From Acanthornis magna (lineage: Eukaryota; Chordata; Aves; Passeriformes; Acanthizidae), in assembly GCA_036785705.1 (NCBI GenBank), contig JAWUZG010000001.1, forward strand, positions 3,162,001-3,226,000: a stretch of 64,000 bases of DNA, written 5' to 3'. The position numbers were made by a program, and so were the translations under genes. Below are positions 25,610 to 37,746 of this stretch, in pieces. The notes beneath the pieces are model-generated. The model worked only from the letters and a program-made list of their open reading frames with translations, had not been told where the DNA came from and ran no database searches. Numbering within the stretch: the stretch's first letter is position 1; each line of letters opens with the position of its first letter.

Positions 25610-28600
25610 CTGTAGAGGAATTAAAATAATGCTGTTCAGATTTTCTCCCTTGTGAACGAAGAATTGCAGCCAAATACTTGGAAAATAAACTTCAACTTCA
25701 GGGAGACTACTTCAATGGAGAAATGCCAAAACTATTGTGTCAAAGCAAAATATGACCTTGGTGCATGTCTTGAATACTGCTCAAAGCAAAGTACAGCTAC
25801 TGCAGAGTATCTTAACTGCTGAGTTTAGAATATTTCTGATTTTCCACCAATACAGATACTAAATAGAGTAAAAAATAATACTGCACAACCCACTAACTGA
25901 AATACTGAAGGAAGTACTGAAAGCCACAACTTGGCAATTCCCCAAACGTTCTACTAGTCAAAGAAACCTGAAACACTCACTACTGGCTTAAAACTAAAGT
26001 GTGAACTATTTACAGGATTTGTAGAGATACTGGAATATTGAAGAAATACTGCATGGCTGCTTCTTAGAAATTGCCTAAAACTTATTTCTCAGAAAACAGG
26101 GAAGGATGTTGTTACAGTGTCAGAACTGCAACTTGGGCAACCCAGAGCTGGAATAAGTGTAAGGATATGACAACAGGAAGGCTGACAGGCAAGACAAAAA
26201 CCAATGTGTGAGTAAGCATTGGATATGAGGACACTGCAGATGCAGCATTTAGGACATGAGTGGAGTTCAAGTTTTGCTAAGTCCTGTTTCCTGAGCAGAA
26301 ACCATCTCTAGAACATGGACAGGAACAGAGAGCATCAAGAAAGGAAAAGTAAAACTTGCTGTTTTGAATATCCAACAATAGAACGTACTTCAATATCCCA
26401 AACATAATTATATCAAACCAATGAGGTAAATAACCTTTAATTAATGTTTGTGAAAGATTCAAGAGTTCATTTCTTTCGATTATTAAATAGCAATGAATTT
26501 GAAATAAAGCAAGGCTTTTAAAAGGTTTGAAATATATTTCAGCCTAACACTGTTATAAAAATAACTCCAAGCATGTGTTTTTTCTTCACTATCTAGTTCA
26601 TGGCAACATAATGAACTTCAGGAATAGTACATACCAACCATCTGGGCCATGAAATAGAAAAGCAGATCAGATATTACAGTCTTCTATCATATGACATTAA
26701 CACAATTATTTGTTCAAACCTAGTGTTTCTTTAATAAAGTTTACCGACATTTTTCTTAGCATTTAGATAAAAAGTGAGCCAAGGTGGCTTTCTAAGCCAT
26801 CTGTTAGAGATTTAGCATGGTCTCTGCTTGTTTTCACTTCAAGTTTTGCCAGGGGAACACAAAGAGAACCTCAGTATGACCCACGACAGACACAAGCACC
26901 ACCATTCGGACAACAACACTGCTTATCCCAGACTTCCCCTAAGGGAAAGGTCTGACTGCTTCTTTAAAGCTTTCATTTATGATCCCCAGAAATCACACTT
27001 TGTTACCCTCACCTGGCCCCCTTCTTCTTGTCACCATCATGTACCAATCATATTACTCCTGTTTATTAGCAAGGACACAGAGCTGTGTCATTTTTCCAGC
27101 ATGCAGCAGAACCAGCACAAATGTATTTACACAATTATTTGAGGGAGAAAAAAAAAATAATTCTATCTGCTGTATTTGGAAGCTTTACATCTCTGAGCCA
27201 CAACACTGACAAATAATTTCCTCCCTGTAAGATAAGGGGTGAGTAGAATCATTTCATATTGCTCAGACTTTGGTGTGTCCAAGCAGGGCACTGCTCCTCC
27301 TGTACCTTCAGGTCCCCAGCCTTGTCACACCCAAGGGCACAGACACAACTTCACACCACTCCCAGCACATTCCAGCACAATCTACTCCCCCAGCACAATT
27401 ACAACAATCTGGTTCTTAATCTTTGACACAGAATGTCTGTTGAACTGAAAATGTCCACTAAAGCTACCAAATGAACACTGAGAAAAAGCAGTGGATGAAC
27501 CCTGGTTTTACTTTAGAAGTGAGAAGATAAAGGAACTGTAACCAATACTAAACTGTGTTTTCTTTTGTAAGACAGCTCTGTGCTTACCGCAAGTCTTTAC
27601 AGCAGATCAATTACGGGTTTTTAAAAAGTAAACCTTTAACTTCCTTAGAAACTTGACATTCTTTCAGCAAATTCAAGTCCTGATTGACCCTAGTCTCCAC
27701 CTCTCCAATGGAGAGATGTGGGGGAAAGGGTCCCTTGTTTAAAGTACACCTGCTGCTGAGCTTCAAGAAATAGGGGGAAAGTCCTATCACTAATTTCCAA
27801 ACAAAAATAGATTAGATTTAATTTGAGAAAAAGTGTGGCTGAATATAAGTTGACAATATTGTAATACATAGTTATCAGTACATTCACATAGTATGTAGTT
27901 GATACACTTTTTTAACAGAACTAAAAATTGTTTATATTTTATTTTAAAATGTGCTCAAAAGGACACGCATAGATCTTCAACAACACAGACAGAATAATAG
28001 TGTAAGCTGAAAAAAAGCTTAAACCTTTGCTTAAAAGAATGCCAAACTGTATTTGCACCAGAAAGCAAGTTCCTGATTTATGCTGAAAACGTGGCCATGG
28101 CTTACCATCCCTTCCTCCGCATAAGCAACCTGTGAATCAAAGTTTGGCATGTTCTATGTCTCATGACAATTCAATTACATTTAGTGTGTAAATTATCATA
28201 TTCATTGCCTTTAAAATAATCCTCTTTGCTTTCTGCCAGAATCATCTTAACATTCCAGCTGCACTGAGATAGTTCAATGTTTCATTAATCCATCAATACT
28301 GAAAACCCAGAAAACAGCTTGAGATGGGGACAAGAGGTTTTATTTTGGGAGATAGGCATTAAACATAATTTTTCTTATAAGAGGAAATATTTAAATATCT
28401 CCAACTTAGAAATTACACAATGATTCCTGATAAAGTAAAAGCTAAATACGGAAACAAGAAAAATTCTTCAGCACAAAAATACATCACTACGAAACTGAAG
28501 ACAAAAAACTGCTATTCTAAAGTCTTGTCAGTTTTATTCAGTGTTATCTCAGTGAAAGCAATTAAAGATATGACACAAGTATGATTAAATTTACTAATTA

Positions 28601-28840
28601 AAAGTTAGCATTACAGATTATACAGGAAACAATGCCATCTCAGATGAGGTTGACATTAATATATAGTCAATTAAGTAGTATGGAGAACTGATTTGAACTG
28701 AAGAATGGGGAAATATATTAGCAATGACCTGATGATAAAATCTGTCAATGATGGCATGCTAAACAGCACTTTCAAGTCCCCCCAAAAACTGGTCAGGCTC
28801 ACAAGATACAAGCAGCATGGTTAAAGCCCTGCCCAGCAGC

Positions 28841-29045
28841 AATCACAGAATGACAGGTTGGAAGGGACCTCAAGGATCATCTAACCCAAGCTTTCTCGCC
28901 AAAAGCACAGTCTAGACGAGATGGTCCAGCACCCTGTCCAGATGAATCTTAAAAGTGTCCAATCTCGGGGAATCCACCCCATCCCTGGGGAGATTATTCC
29001 AGTGGATGGTCTCATTGTGAAAATTTTCAAGTGTCCTGACTCTCC
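28841..29045 (-). mobile_element. CR1 LINE 3'-end fragment, minus orientation
   Basis: Begins with AATCACAGAATGACAGGTTG, the reverse complement of a CR1 3' terminus, followed by GGAAGGGACCTCAAGGATCA and, near 28980, a CCCTGGGGAGATTATTCCAG block. About 200 bp, truncated on its 5' side. Same orientation as USP6NL. Confidence 0.88.
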
Positions 29046-29305
29046 TTAGAAGTAACAGACATAATGCCAACTAAAAATATGTAACGCTATGCCCTGTAAT
29101 GAATGCTAGACTGGAAGAGACCAACTGCTATAAGTGGCATATTTAACAGCAAAACAACAGATCCAAACAAAAATAAACACTAGTGAGGAAAAAATAAGGT
29201 TGTGGCCCACAAATAGATGTAAAAATTGAATTCTGACTTTTAGCAAAACTTCTCAAGGACAGAGATTTTTGCAAGAAACAGAGCTACAGTTTGATGGATC
29301 TGATT

Positions 29306-29405
29306 AAACAAACAAACAAAACAAACAAAACCCAAAAAACCAAAACAAAAAAACCTCCACCCCCCCCCCCAAAAAAAACAGAGGGGAAAAAAACCAAAAC
29401 CAAAA

Positions 29406-29436
<31 letters not shown>

Positions 29437-29480
29437 CCAACAAAAAACAAACAAAAAAAAACAAACAAACAAAAAAAACC
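29306..29480. repeat. A-rich low-complexity tract with (AAAC)n and poly(A)
   Basis: Runs of aaacaaac and aaaac, a C10 run near 29360, A23 at 29402-29424 and A11 at 29426-29436. All open frames across it (poly-Lys, poly-Phe) are artefacts of composition. It is about 260 bp beyond a CR1 fragment and not obviously its tail. Confidence 0.9.
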
Positions 29481-30444
29481 CCAATCCTGTCTTACTCTTG
29501 CTTTTGTGCCATTTTCTCCCTTCTGTTCTACAGGGAGGAAGAGTAGCTGTAGATGTAGGCACCTACAAACACCAGAGAACCTCAACCCAAGGTCCCCATA
29601 TAATACACCTAAAATCCGTATTTTAAGGTGGGGGTAGGGAGAAGCTATGGGGGAAATGTTTGGCAATAATGTAATTTTACATTCATTTAAATCACCAAGC
29701 TAAACACTAAAGATCCTTCTTGCAGCCCCTGCAGTAACTCAGTTTTCCAAAAGAAAGGAGGGGGAACTGGCAGCACTGTCCCTTGTGTTTCCAGCAGTCA
29801 CGGAGGAGCTGAACAGCCTGGGACAGCCTGGCAGCAGCTTGGCTGCTCCTGGTTGGGGTGACTAACAGAGCCCATATTTACACCTGGATTTCATCAGAGC
29901 CTGGCAGAACTGAGCTGCTGCTGAGGGAAGAACAGCCAGAAGACAGTAAAACACTGGTCCTTCCCACAAGAAAAAAAAAAGCAAGCAAGCTGCTGCTCTA
30001 CAAGGTTTACTAAGTACTTCTGAATTCTGTTTGTCTAATCCTGCGTGGCTTCTAATGCTGTTCAGCTACAGAACTGCAAGCCAGTAAGGCACAGATTTAT
30101 TTTTTTTTTAAATGTGATCTCCATGTGCAATCCACTGAGCACACATCTCTAGTCCCTGCAAAAGTGGTCATGCTACTTACAGGTCTTTGGGGTTACTCAA
30201 ACCCACTAGTGACATTCTCTCTGAAAGAGCCTAAAAAATGACTGGGCTGTACCTCACCTGGAAAAGGTAACAGCAACCAAGGACTAGCTCCCTCACCAAG
30301 GCAGTATGAAATGAGTCCCATGGAAAGCCTCAGCGAGTTCCTTACACTGGAGGAGGAGTAAGGTACGAGATACATTGCAGGGCTTACGCATCAGCAGCAG
30401 CATAAGCAGCTACCTCTTACAGATGTGCCACAAATTTAAGAAGT

Positions 30445-31090
30445 ATCATAGATTTGTTCAGGTTGGAAAAGAGTTTTAAGATCATAGAGTCCAACCGTTA
30501 ACCCATCACTGTCAAGCCCACCACTAAACTATGCCCCCAAGTGCCACATCTACCCATCTTCTAAATACCTCCAGGGATGATGACTCCATTTCCCTGGGCA
30601 GCCTGTTCCAGTGCCCAACAACCCTTCTGGGAACAAAATTTTTCCTCATATCCAATCTAAACCACCCCGACTGAAGTCATTTCGTGTCATTCTGTCATTT
30701 GTTACCAGGGAGAGGAGCCTGACCCCCAACTGGCTACACCCTCAGGTCAGGGAGAAGGTCCCCCCCTTGAGCCTCCCTTTCTCCAGGATAAACACCCCAG
30801 CTCCCTCAGTCACTCTTCACAGGACTCGTGCTCCAGACCTTTCCCCACCTCCATTCCCTTCTCTGGACAAGCTTCAGCACCAAAACATCCTTCTCGTTAC
30901 AAGGGGGCCAAAATTGATCCCAGGATTTGAGGTGTGGCCCCATCAGTGTTCAGTACAGAGGAACAATCACTGCCCTGGTCCTGCACCCACACTATTGCTG
31001 ATACAGGCCAGGATGCCCTTGGCCTTCCTGGCCACCTGGGCCCACACTGGCTCGTGTTCAGTCACTGTGGACCAGCACGCCCAGAAGTAG
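30445..31090 (-). mobile_element. CR1 LINE fragment, minus orientation (~650 bp)
   Basis: Starts with ATCATAGATTTGTTCAGGTT and TTTAAGATCATAGAGTCCAA, the reverse complement of a CR1 3' end. It continues through CCTGGGCAGCCTGTTCCAGT (near 30593) and a CAGGATGCCCTTGGCCTTCC motif (near 31010) typical of the ORF2 end and 3' UTR. It is the longest CR1 copy here and lies sense to USP6NL. Plus-strand open frames of 150-160 codons across it are antisense to the element and are not genes. The inner boundary is approximate; sequence after about 31085 no longer looks like CR1. Confidence 0.9.
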
Positions 31091-31900
31091 TGCTTCTTTC
31101 CATAGGGTTGAGGCTCAATACACTGAGAGCATCCCGTGCAACCTTATCCCAGAGTCTTAAGATATTTCTCCGGTTTTTGTCCTTTGACCTACCATCGTCT
31201 CTTCAACTGCAGAGCACTCTAAAAGCCCCCCAAAATCTGAAAGACATTAATTTGTTTCCCATTACTTTACTAAAATTCTTGCTTGTTTGCACATTACACA
31301 TTCCACTGCACAAAGAGCTGCACTGGCACAAATTCCTGTCTGCGGGCACTACCACCAGCTGCTACACATCTACACATTCAAAGCACATATCAGAGCAATA
31401 AACAAAGTCTCTGGTCATAGCAGAAAGTCCCTTAAATACTCAGGCTGTTTATTTTCTTTCCAGTTCATTCCCATAAACAATGAAATAAAAGCCATGACGT
31501 ACACTTCATAGTATTTTGTTGTGGGTACATGATGTTCAAAAGGAAGAATCTTGGTAAATACCTGCACATCGATACTAAACCTGCTGTGAACAAAAGGGAT
31601 TAAGCATAATTTATTATACTTTCTCTTCACGCAGAGAGAACTCCTAACACCGTGAAGAATTTTTAACATGAAGTGAAGTAGCTAGTTAGAAAAGTAATCC
31701 TTTTTGCATAGCAACACTTTCTCTAAAATACGTATTTCCCGAAGTTAACTGAGCTACATTTCTTCCAGCCTTAAACATAATAACATACCTTAATAGTATT
31801 AAGTATTTAAAACTCAGTTATCACTAATTTGAGAGAGAAGTAAAACAGCACAATATAAATAATTAAAGACCAGTACATAAAATTTTACACAACACTTTAC

Positions 31901-31989
31901 CAGTCTTTAGACTGTCATTTTCTTCCCAGTCCTTGTAGAGCTCTGTTTTAGTCTTCATGAAGTAAATACGTTTGCTTCTAGACCATATT
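31901..31989 (-). CDS. USP6NL: Candidate alternative first coding exon of USP6NL (acidic N-terminus)
   Basis: Seen: on the minus strand an ATG at 31958 opens a frame reading MKTKTELYKDWEENDSLKT and then one base, G, before the donor gtaaag. That single G is exactly the phase needed to join the exon at 25609, making a Gly codon and leading into ADAEQD. An in-frame TGA lies about 40 bases upstream of the ATG, so this ATG would be the start. A possible acceptor (aactgatttag) at 31990 would define an 89-nt exon with 31 nt of 5' UTR; alternatively transcription starts nearby. Coding extent is 31901-31958. Inference only: no transcript was checked. The amino-acid composition looks like real protein, and exact phase by chance is about one in three, so support is moderate. 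Confidence 0.62.
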
Positions 31990-32847
31990 CTAAATCAGTT
32001 TATCAAAAATGACCGAGGGAAGAGTTCTCCTCCTCCACTTGCTGCATTTGCTCCACACAACTGAGCCACTTGACACATGCTCCTTTTTCCAGACACGGCC
32101 CCTCCACAGCTCCACGAGCTGCAGAGGCTCGAACAAAGATGCCATTTGTTAATGCCAAGTGTCACGAAGGCACCACGCTGGTGTTCTCCAGCCCAGCCCA
32201 CAGCGCTGCATTCCAGCTCATAATAAACAAAAGGATTTGAACAAACAGCCTCAGAGGCCAGGGCTCCTGTAACACATCGCTCTTATACTCTCGGGCAAGA
32301 ATTCTTACTGATATTTTCCAAGTGCTGCAGGAAAAACATCTTACTGAAAAGACTTACTTGAAATGGGGCTTGAAGTACTCTCTTTTTGGCTTGTTACTTA
32401 AACTATGAAATTAGGTAACTCTAAAATACAGTTTAGATTTCTGTAACTGTTTGGCATTCCCTGCTTTCAGGATGGAGATTTTACATATTTCCTGCTCAAA
32501 ACTCATTTATTGTTCAAGGTATCTTGGGGAGCTAAAACACCTAAGATGTCAGGAGTCGGCAAGAACATTTTTGTTGTTTGTACAAAAATTCAGGAGTAAA
32601 ACTGGTAGAAATCACCTGCATCCCGAAAACCTGAAAAACAGATCTCTGTGCCAAATGCCCCACAGGACACACACACGAAGCCATTCTCCTGCACAGACTT
32701 TAGCCCTCACACATGCTCTCTCACACAGATATTCTGCTGCTATGTGGTGCCTGCAGCAAGGAACCAGCCAATTCTGTATCCTAACCTGAGTAAGTCAGGG
32801 CACACACACTACCAGACACTTTGTGAGGCCAACTGAGAAATGATCAG

Positions 32848-32985
32848 TGGCACTGGCACAGGTTACCCAGGGAGGCTGTGGAATGGTCCTGGGCAGCCAG
32901 CTCTGTGCAGCCCTGCTTGAGCAGGGGGTTGGACCAGATGACTTCAAGAGGTCTCTTCCAGCCTCAACCCTTTTGTGGTTTTCTT
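32848..32985 (+). mobile_element. CR1 LINE 3'-end fragment, plus orientation
   Basis: Contains CACAGGTTACCCAGGGAGGC and then GGGGGTTGGACCAGATGACTT followed by AGAGGTCTCTTCCAGCCTCA, the conserved CR1 3' end. About 140 bp, antisense to USP6NL. Confidence 0.87.
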
Positions 32986-35900
32986 TGCACTCAGAGAAGT
33001 GTTAAAATGCCAGGAACATGAGATCTGATCAAGTGTGTTGGACTATTCTTTTCTCCCCAGAGACTGAAAAAAGAACAGTTCCTTCAATTGTTTTAACCTT
33101 CCTCCCCATATCGTCTGGCAGAGCAGCGAGCCTGGAAATGAGCAGCAGCTCCTTTGTCTTTATCACTGATTACTGCTCATGGATCCCACCCAAGCCCAGG
33201 TGTCAATAGTTTAGTCTCTGGATTCAGTATGAGTTTAGACTAAGCCAGTGCCATGTCCACCACCAGGCACATTTCCCTCAAAAGCAGCATTTTCTCACTG
33301 CTGACACAATAGTAATCCTCTTGCTACACAGTCATAATCTTTCACTTTGTTTATGGAACTACTGAACTGGTTTTGTAAAACCAACTGCCTTCTGTTTCCT
33401 TATTTTTGAGCATATTTGTGGTGAGGATGAAAAGAACTCACACGCAATGAACACAAGCACTTGTTGCAGCTTAACTCTCTCACACCTTCACCACCTGAAA
33501 ACAGCAATAAGTCATATTACTGACAGACATATATAAACTATAGCTATACTAGCAATATCTGTACTGATATTTCTCTTACATCTCTCAAGTTCAGCAGGTC
33601 TGGTTTTCTGGGTGTTTTCAAGTAGACTTACACAGAGAAAGGTAAGATTTTGGATTAGTTGAAATTTCTCTCTATTCCAAAGAAAAGAAAAAGCTAAAAG
33701 AGAGTAAAACTCTTTGGTAAATCAATATATTACACTATGCTCTGCACCAACAAAAACCCATTGCAACAGCAAAATACATGCGTCCTTCCCCTCAATAACC
33801 AGCATTCAGAGTAGACCCTATTGCAGTTTTACAGCATGAGGAGTAATGGGTGAAATATATGAAAGTAAAGATTTAACTTCCCTGAAGAAATGTGACTGAA
33901 CTCTCATCCTAATGAAAAATCAAGTTTCACTATGGCAGAACACTTGCAGTTTTTCAAGATCCCCTGTGAGACACTGCACAGTCACCAATGGAAAATGGTC
34001 ACTGTGGAAATTAGTAGAATTAACTACTACTAAAAACCCTCTCAAATCAATTTTAAAGTGATCCCCAAAGGAGTCAAAGCAAGAACAGGGAAATCAAGGC
34101 AGCTCTGCTAAGCAATATTCCACAGAGGAAGCCTGTGTCAAAATATGAAATAAGAATTTAGAAGTCTATGTATTGCACAGAATTTAAATCAACTACCCTA
34201 TCATGCTTTTAAGCAACAACGGACTAAAGGACTTATAGAAACTCTACCAATATTAATCAGTTACTGCAATATGTCTATCATTTTATTTTTAATAACATAA
34301 CCTAATGCTTTTAGTTAATGGAGCAATGAAAGCACAAAACTCAGAATAAACCAGCAATAAAACAGAAAAATAACATACTCTAATAAAATACAATTTAGCC
34401 ATTTACTTAGTCCTAATTTGCAATTTGTTTTTCTGTGTGTTTCATGTAAATAAGTACACCTTAAAATTAAATCATCTCCATCAGCTGTGCCTACACGTAA
34501 CCAGCTGGAAGCTGCAGTTGGAAGGCTCATGTCATCACCTCACTACTGCGCCTTACGAAAGTTACCACAAGGGTTACAAAGAGGAGTGACAAGATCTGGC
34601 AGGGTTCTACCGTAATTCCATTTTATAAAGTGTTGTGTGTGCAGTCGTGAGCCAGAACATAATTCATTTGCTGAAGGTTAACATAATCAGTTGCAAAGCC
34701 AGAAGAAACCATAATTGCTAATTTGCAACAAGCTACACTGAAAAGAGTAAGCCCAATTTTCAACAATGCTCCTTTCAAGAAAAAGAAAAACAGGACAAAG
34801 CCAACACACAACCCACCCTCCAGCCCAGGACTCTGTCAACACAACCTGAAACATTTACAGCAGCTCTTAACAGACTTAAATGTAAAAACTCAGGCTGGGT
34901 ATAATTTGGAGCTTGCCAGTATGTAAAGACTGGTCTGACTTGTGCCACAGCTAGCTAATGTCTTGTGTCTAAGCTTAAGTCATCCTTTGTTCTTCTCTTC
35001 CCAAGGGTGTAGTTGGTACCTGGACTTTCCATGGCTGTTTTTGCTCACTGCTGTGAAAGAGCAGCACTGTGGCCATGACAAAGTGGTCGCTCACCTGCAC
35101 ATTTGTCTGTCAGGAGATGCAAACACTGTGCTGAGCTCAGTCATGTCAGCCCTCCAAGCAGCTGTTCCAGTGGCACTGGGAGCAGATCTGCATCCCGCTG
35201 TTCCAGGGGACACAGCCAGCCTTGTTTCTGTAACATGTTATAACCCAGCAGCAGAGGAACAACAGTGACACAGCCTTCATGGAAAAACACAGGAGGTTTT
35301 CTACATGGAAATCATTTTTTGGTGTTCCACCAAATGATTGCATTTCTTAGAACTCCTGCTGTGGCTAGAACCGATCCCACTGTAACATATAATCTGTTTC
35401 ATCTACAGCTCATGACTATTACTCCCACACTCCCCCTGAAATCCATGACCTTTCCCAGCACTAGCCCTAGCCTTTATAATTCTGTCTTAATAAAATATGC
35501 TGCAAATCAGCTGCTGCATTATATGGTAAGATCAGACACTTGACCTCAGAAGCAGTATTGACAGATAAAAAGCAGAAATATTTCAGGAATTTTACCCCCA
35601 ACCTAATGTAAATCAAGGCAGCCTTTCACACCAGTGGCTTGTCAGGTACTGATTATCATTTTATAAGCAAATTTAGCTGAAAACACCTTTCTTTTTGATC
35701 CCTTGTACTTTAAAAGTATAGTATACTAGCAGTTCCCCAGAGGCTTTTGAAAACTAAAAGATCCCTTCTGTAGACTGACACTGCTCATACTTCTTTTAAC
35801 CATGACAGGCTACTAAACACACAAACAAAACAATCTTTCAGCAAGACTGAACAGAGCAATTCTCTGCAAAAAATTTCTTTTTTGTTTTCCCAATGCCATA

Positions 35901-37711
35901 TATCAGGATGGCATATAAAAATCTTTTTTTTCCCAGCAACATAAATCAAAATAACATTTAAAAAATTCTCATAAATTTTGACATTACTTCCTACATAATT
36001 TCAGATTTCCTGTTTTGAACATCATAATTAGTGGTAGAATATGAATGTTTTCACAGCACTAAGATCTGCAGTATCAATTTAAAGACTAAAATGGTTCTAA
36101 TATTTTAGATTCTGACACAAAGCAGAACATTCCATAACAAGAGCTATGCCTCCCATATTAACAGCTATATTTAAGTAGTCAGTTGCCACACTGCACTGAA
36201 TTATGTTGTCTCTTGATTAATCATTTTTCTCTCTGCATTAGTCAAAATTAATGAAGCAAACAATAATTATATTTTAAAATTCAGCGTTAATGATGTGAAG
36301 TCTATTCCCAATTTAAAACATCACCAAGACAACACTCACACAGACTCTGAATGAAGTTTTTTAAAAGGGGGCGGTTCTTAATTTTTGAGGAAGTTGGTTT
36401 ATTTCTTCTGTAGGGCTAGAGAAGTTACAAAAGTTCTCTAGTTACAAAATTTCATCTATATTGGTATCATTTTACACCGGCTAAAATAAAGAGGTTTGTT
36501 GTTCTACACAGACGAGCTTTGAGTACAGTGACATACCCACAGTCCAGCTCATCATTTAATTACACAGCCGATTTAACTGATTACAACAGGAAGAAAAGGA
36601 GGGTTTGTTTTTGTAACAGATGCTATTCTGCCACTTAACAAGACTAAAGAGCTCCAAGCCAGCTCAGAAAAACACCAGCTCTGACTCAAGGTGGCAGGAG
36701 CAGAACTTGAACAGCACCGTGGGGATGCAGCAGCAGCTGCCCCGAGCTGCCCAGCGCCCACAGCCTCGGGGCTGGCACGGAGCTGCTGCTCAGCTGGACA
36801 GGCACTGCCCAAAGCTCGCTGGCCCCTGTGGGAGATGGAAAAGGAAGCGTTCACAGAAAGCAAGGGATGAGCAGCTCCTGATGCCACCAGCTTTTACTCC
36901 CATCTGCACTTTTACTCCCATCTTTTACTACCAGCCTTTACTTCTCTGCCTTCTCCTGGAAGAGGCAGCATGAAGCATGCAGGGATGAGTCCTTGCCCTA
37001 ACGCATGAGAAAATCACCCTGCAGCCTCTGTTCACACCTGAACTTGAGCTTCCAGGTGCTGAGCTACTGCTCTGCCTATCTGGGCACACAGCCTCTGCAT
37101 AGGGAGACCTCAGGATTTATTTTCATGCTTTAAGTTTAGTTTCACCCCGATACACAACAGGAAAATAAAATCTTAAATATAGTGAAAGCTCTGGCAGGAT
37201 GAAAAAGCGTTTCTTGCATTATTCCAGCAAAAGCATGTTATATGAATTACACTAGTTATTAAATGCTGCTGGACAGACTGTTGTGATCCATACCATAGAG
37301 TGTGGACCTCACACATCCCTCCATCTACCACTGGGATACACTGAAGGAACCATCAAAAATCACAGTAACAGTGCGAGGAGCTTTACGGCCCTTCTCTGTT
37401 CAACTTTAATTATAATCTTAACATACTTAAAGCATTTCACACCAAAAAACCCTGAGTTACATGCTACAGCACAGTTCAACATAGCTGAACAGCTTTCTTC
37501 AATTACTGTCTCTGAGCTATTCATCTTTGAGCAGATAAACATTTTAACTGCAGTAATACCTTAAGTACAAATAGGATCCTCTAAGGGAATCCTCCAAAAA
37601 GTCTAAATGGCACCAAGAAGCTCATATGACACTAAACCTTCTCTTGGTGGCTCTGTGATAAGTTCGAGTAAGTCCAGAGAAAGACATCAAAGCAAATTTA
37701 GATAACTACCT

Positions 37712-37746
37712 CCTTACATCAGTCATGGATGTCCTTACATCAGTCA
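37712..37746. repeat. 14-bp direct repeat with 7-bp spacer
   Basis: ccttacatcagtca occurs at 37712-37725 and again at 37733-37746. Isolated duplication in intron. Confidence 0.85.

Larger units (their letters stand above)
25610..31900 (-). other. USP6NL: USP6NL 5' intron segment (from the 31.9-kb alternative exon)
   Basis: The acceptor cctctacag ends this segment at 25610. It contains two minus-strand CR1 fragments (28.84 and 30.45 kb) and an A-rich tract (29.3-29.5 kb). A small exon-like stretch near 30182-30222 has good splice-like ends, but its phase leads to a stop in the next exon. Nothing else was recognised. Confidence 0.75.

Noticed and set aside
29240..29666. Phe-rich and Lys-rich open frames
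   Set aside because: Translations of an A-rich simple-sequence tract.
30182..30222. Splice-bounded minus-strand stretch with ATG (ctctttcag ... gtaagt)
   Set aside because: Joining it to the exon at 25609 puts a stop codon almost immediately, so it cannot be an alternative coding start for USP6NL.
30611..31401. Overlapping plus-strand open frames of about 155-159 codons
   Set aside because: They run antisense through a CR1 fragment and beyond it; they are repeat artefacts.
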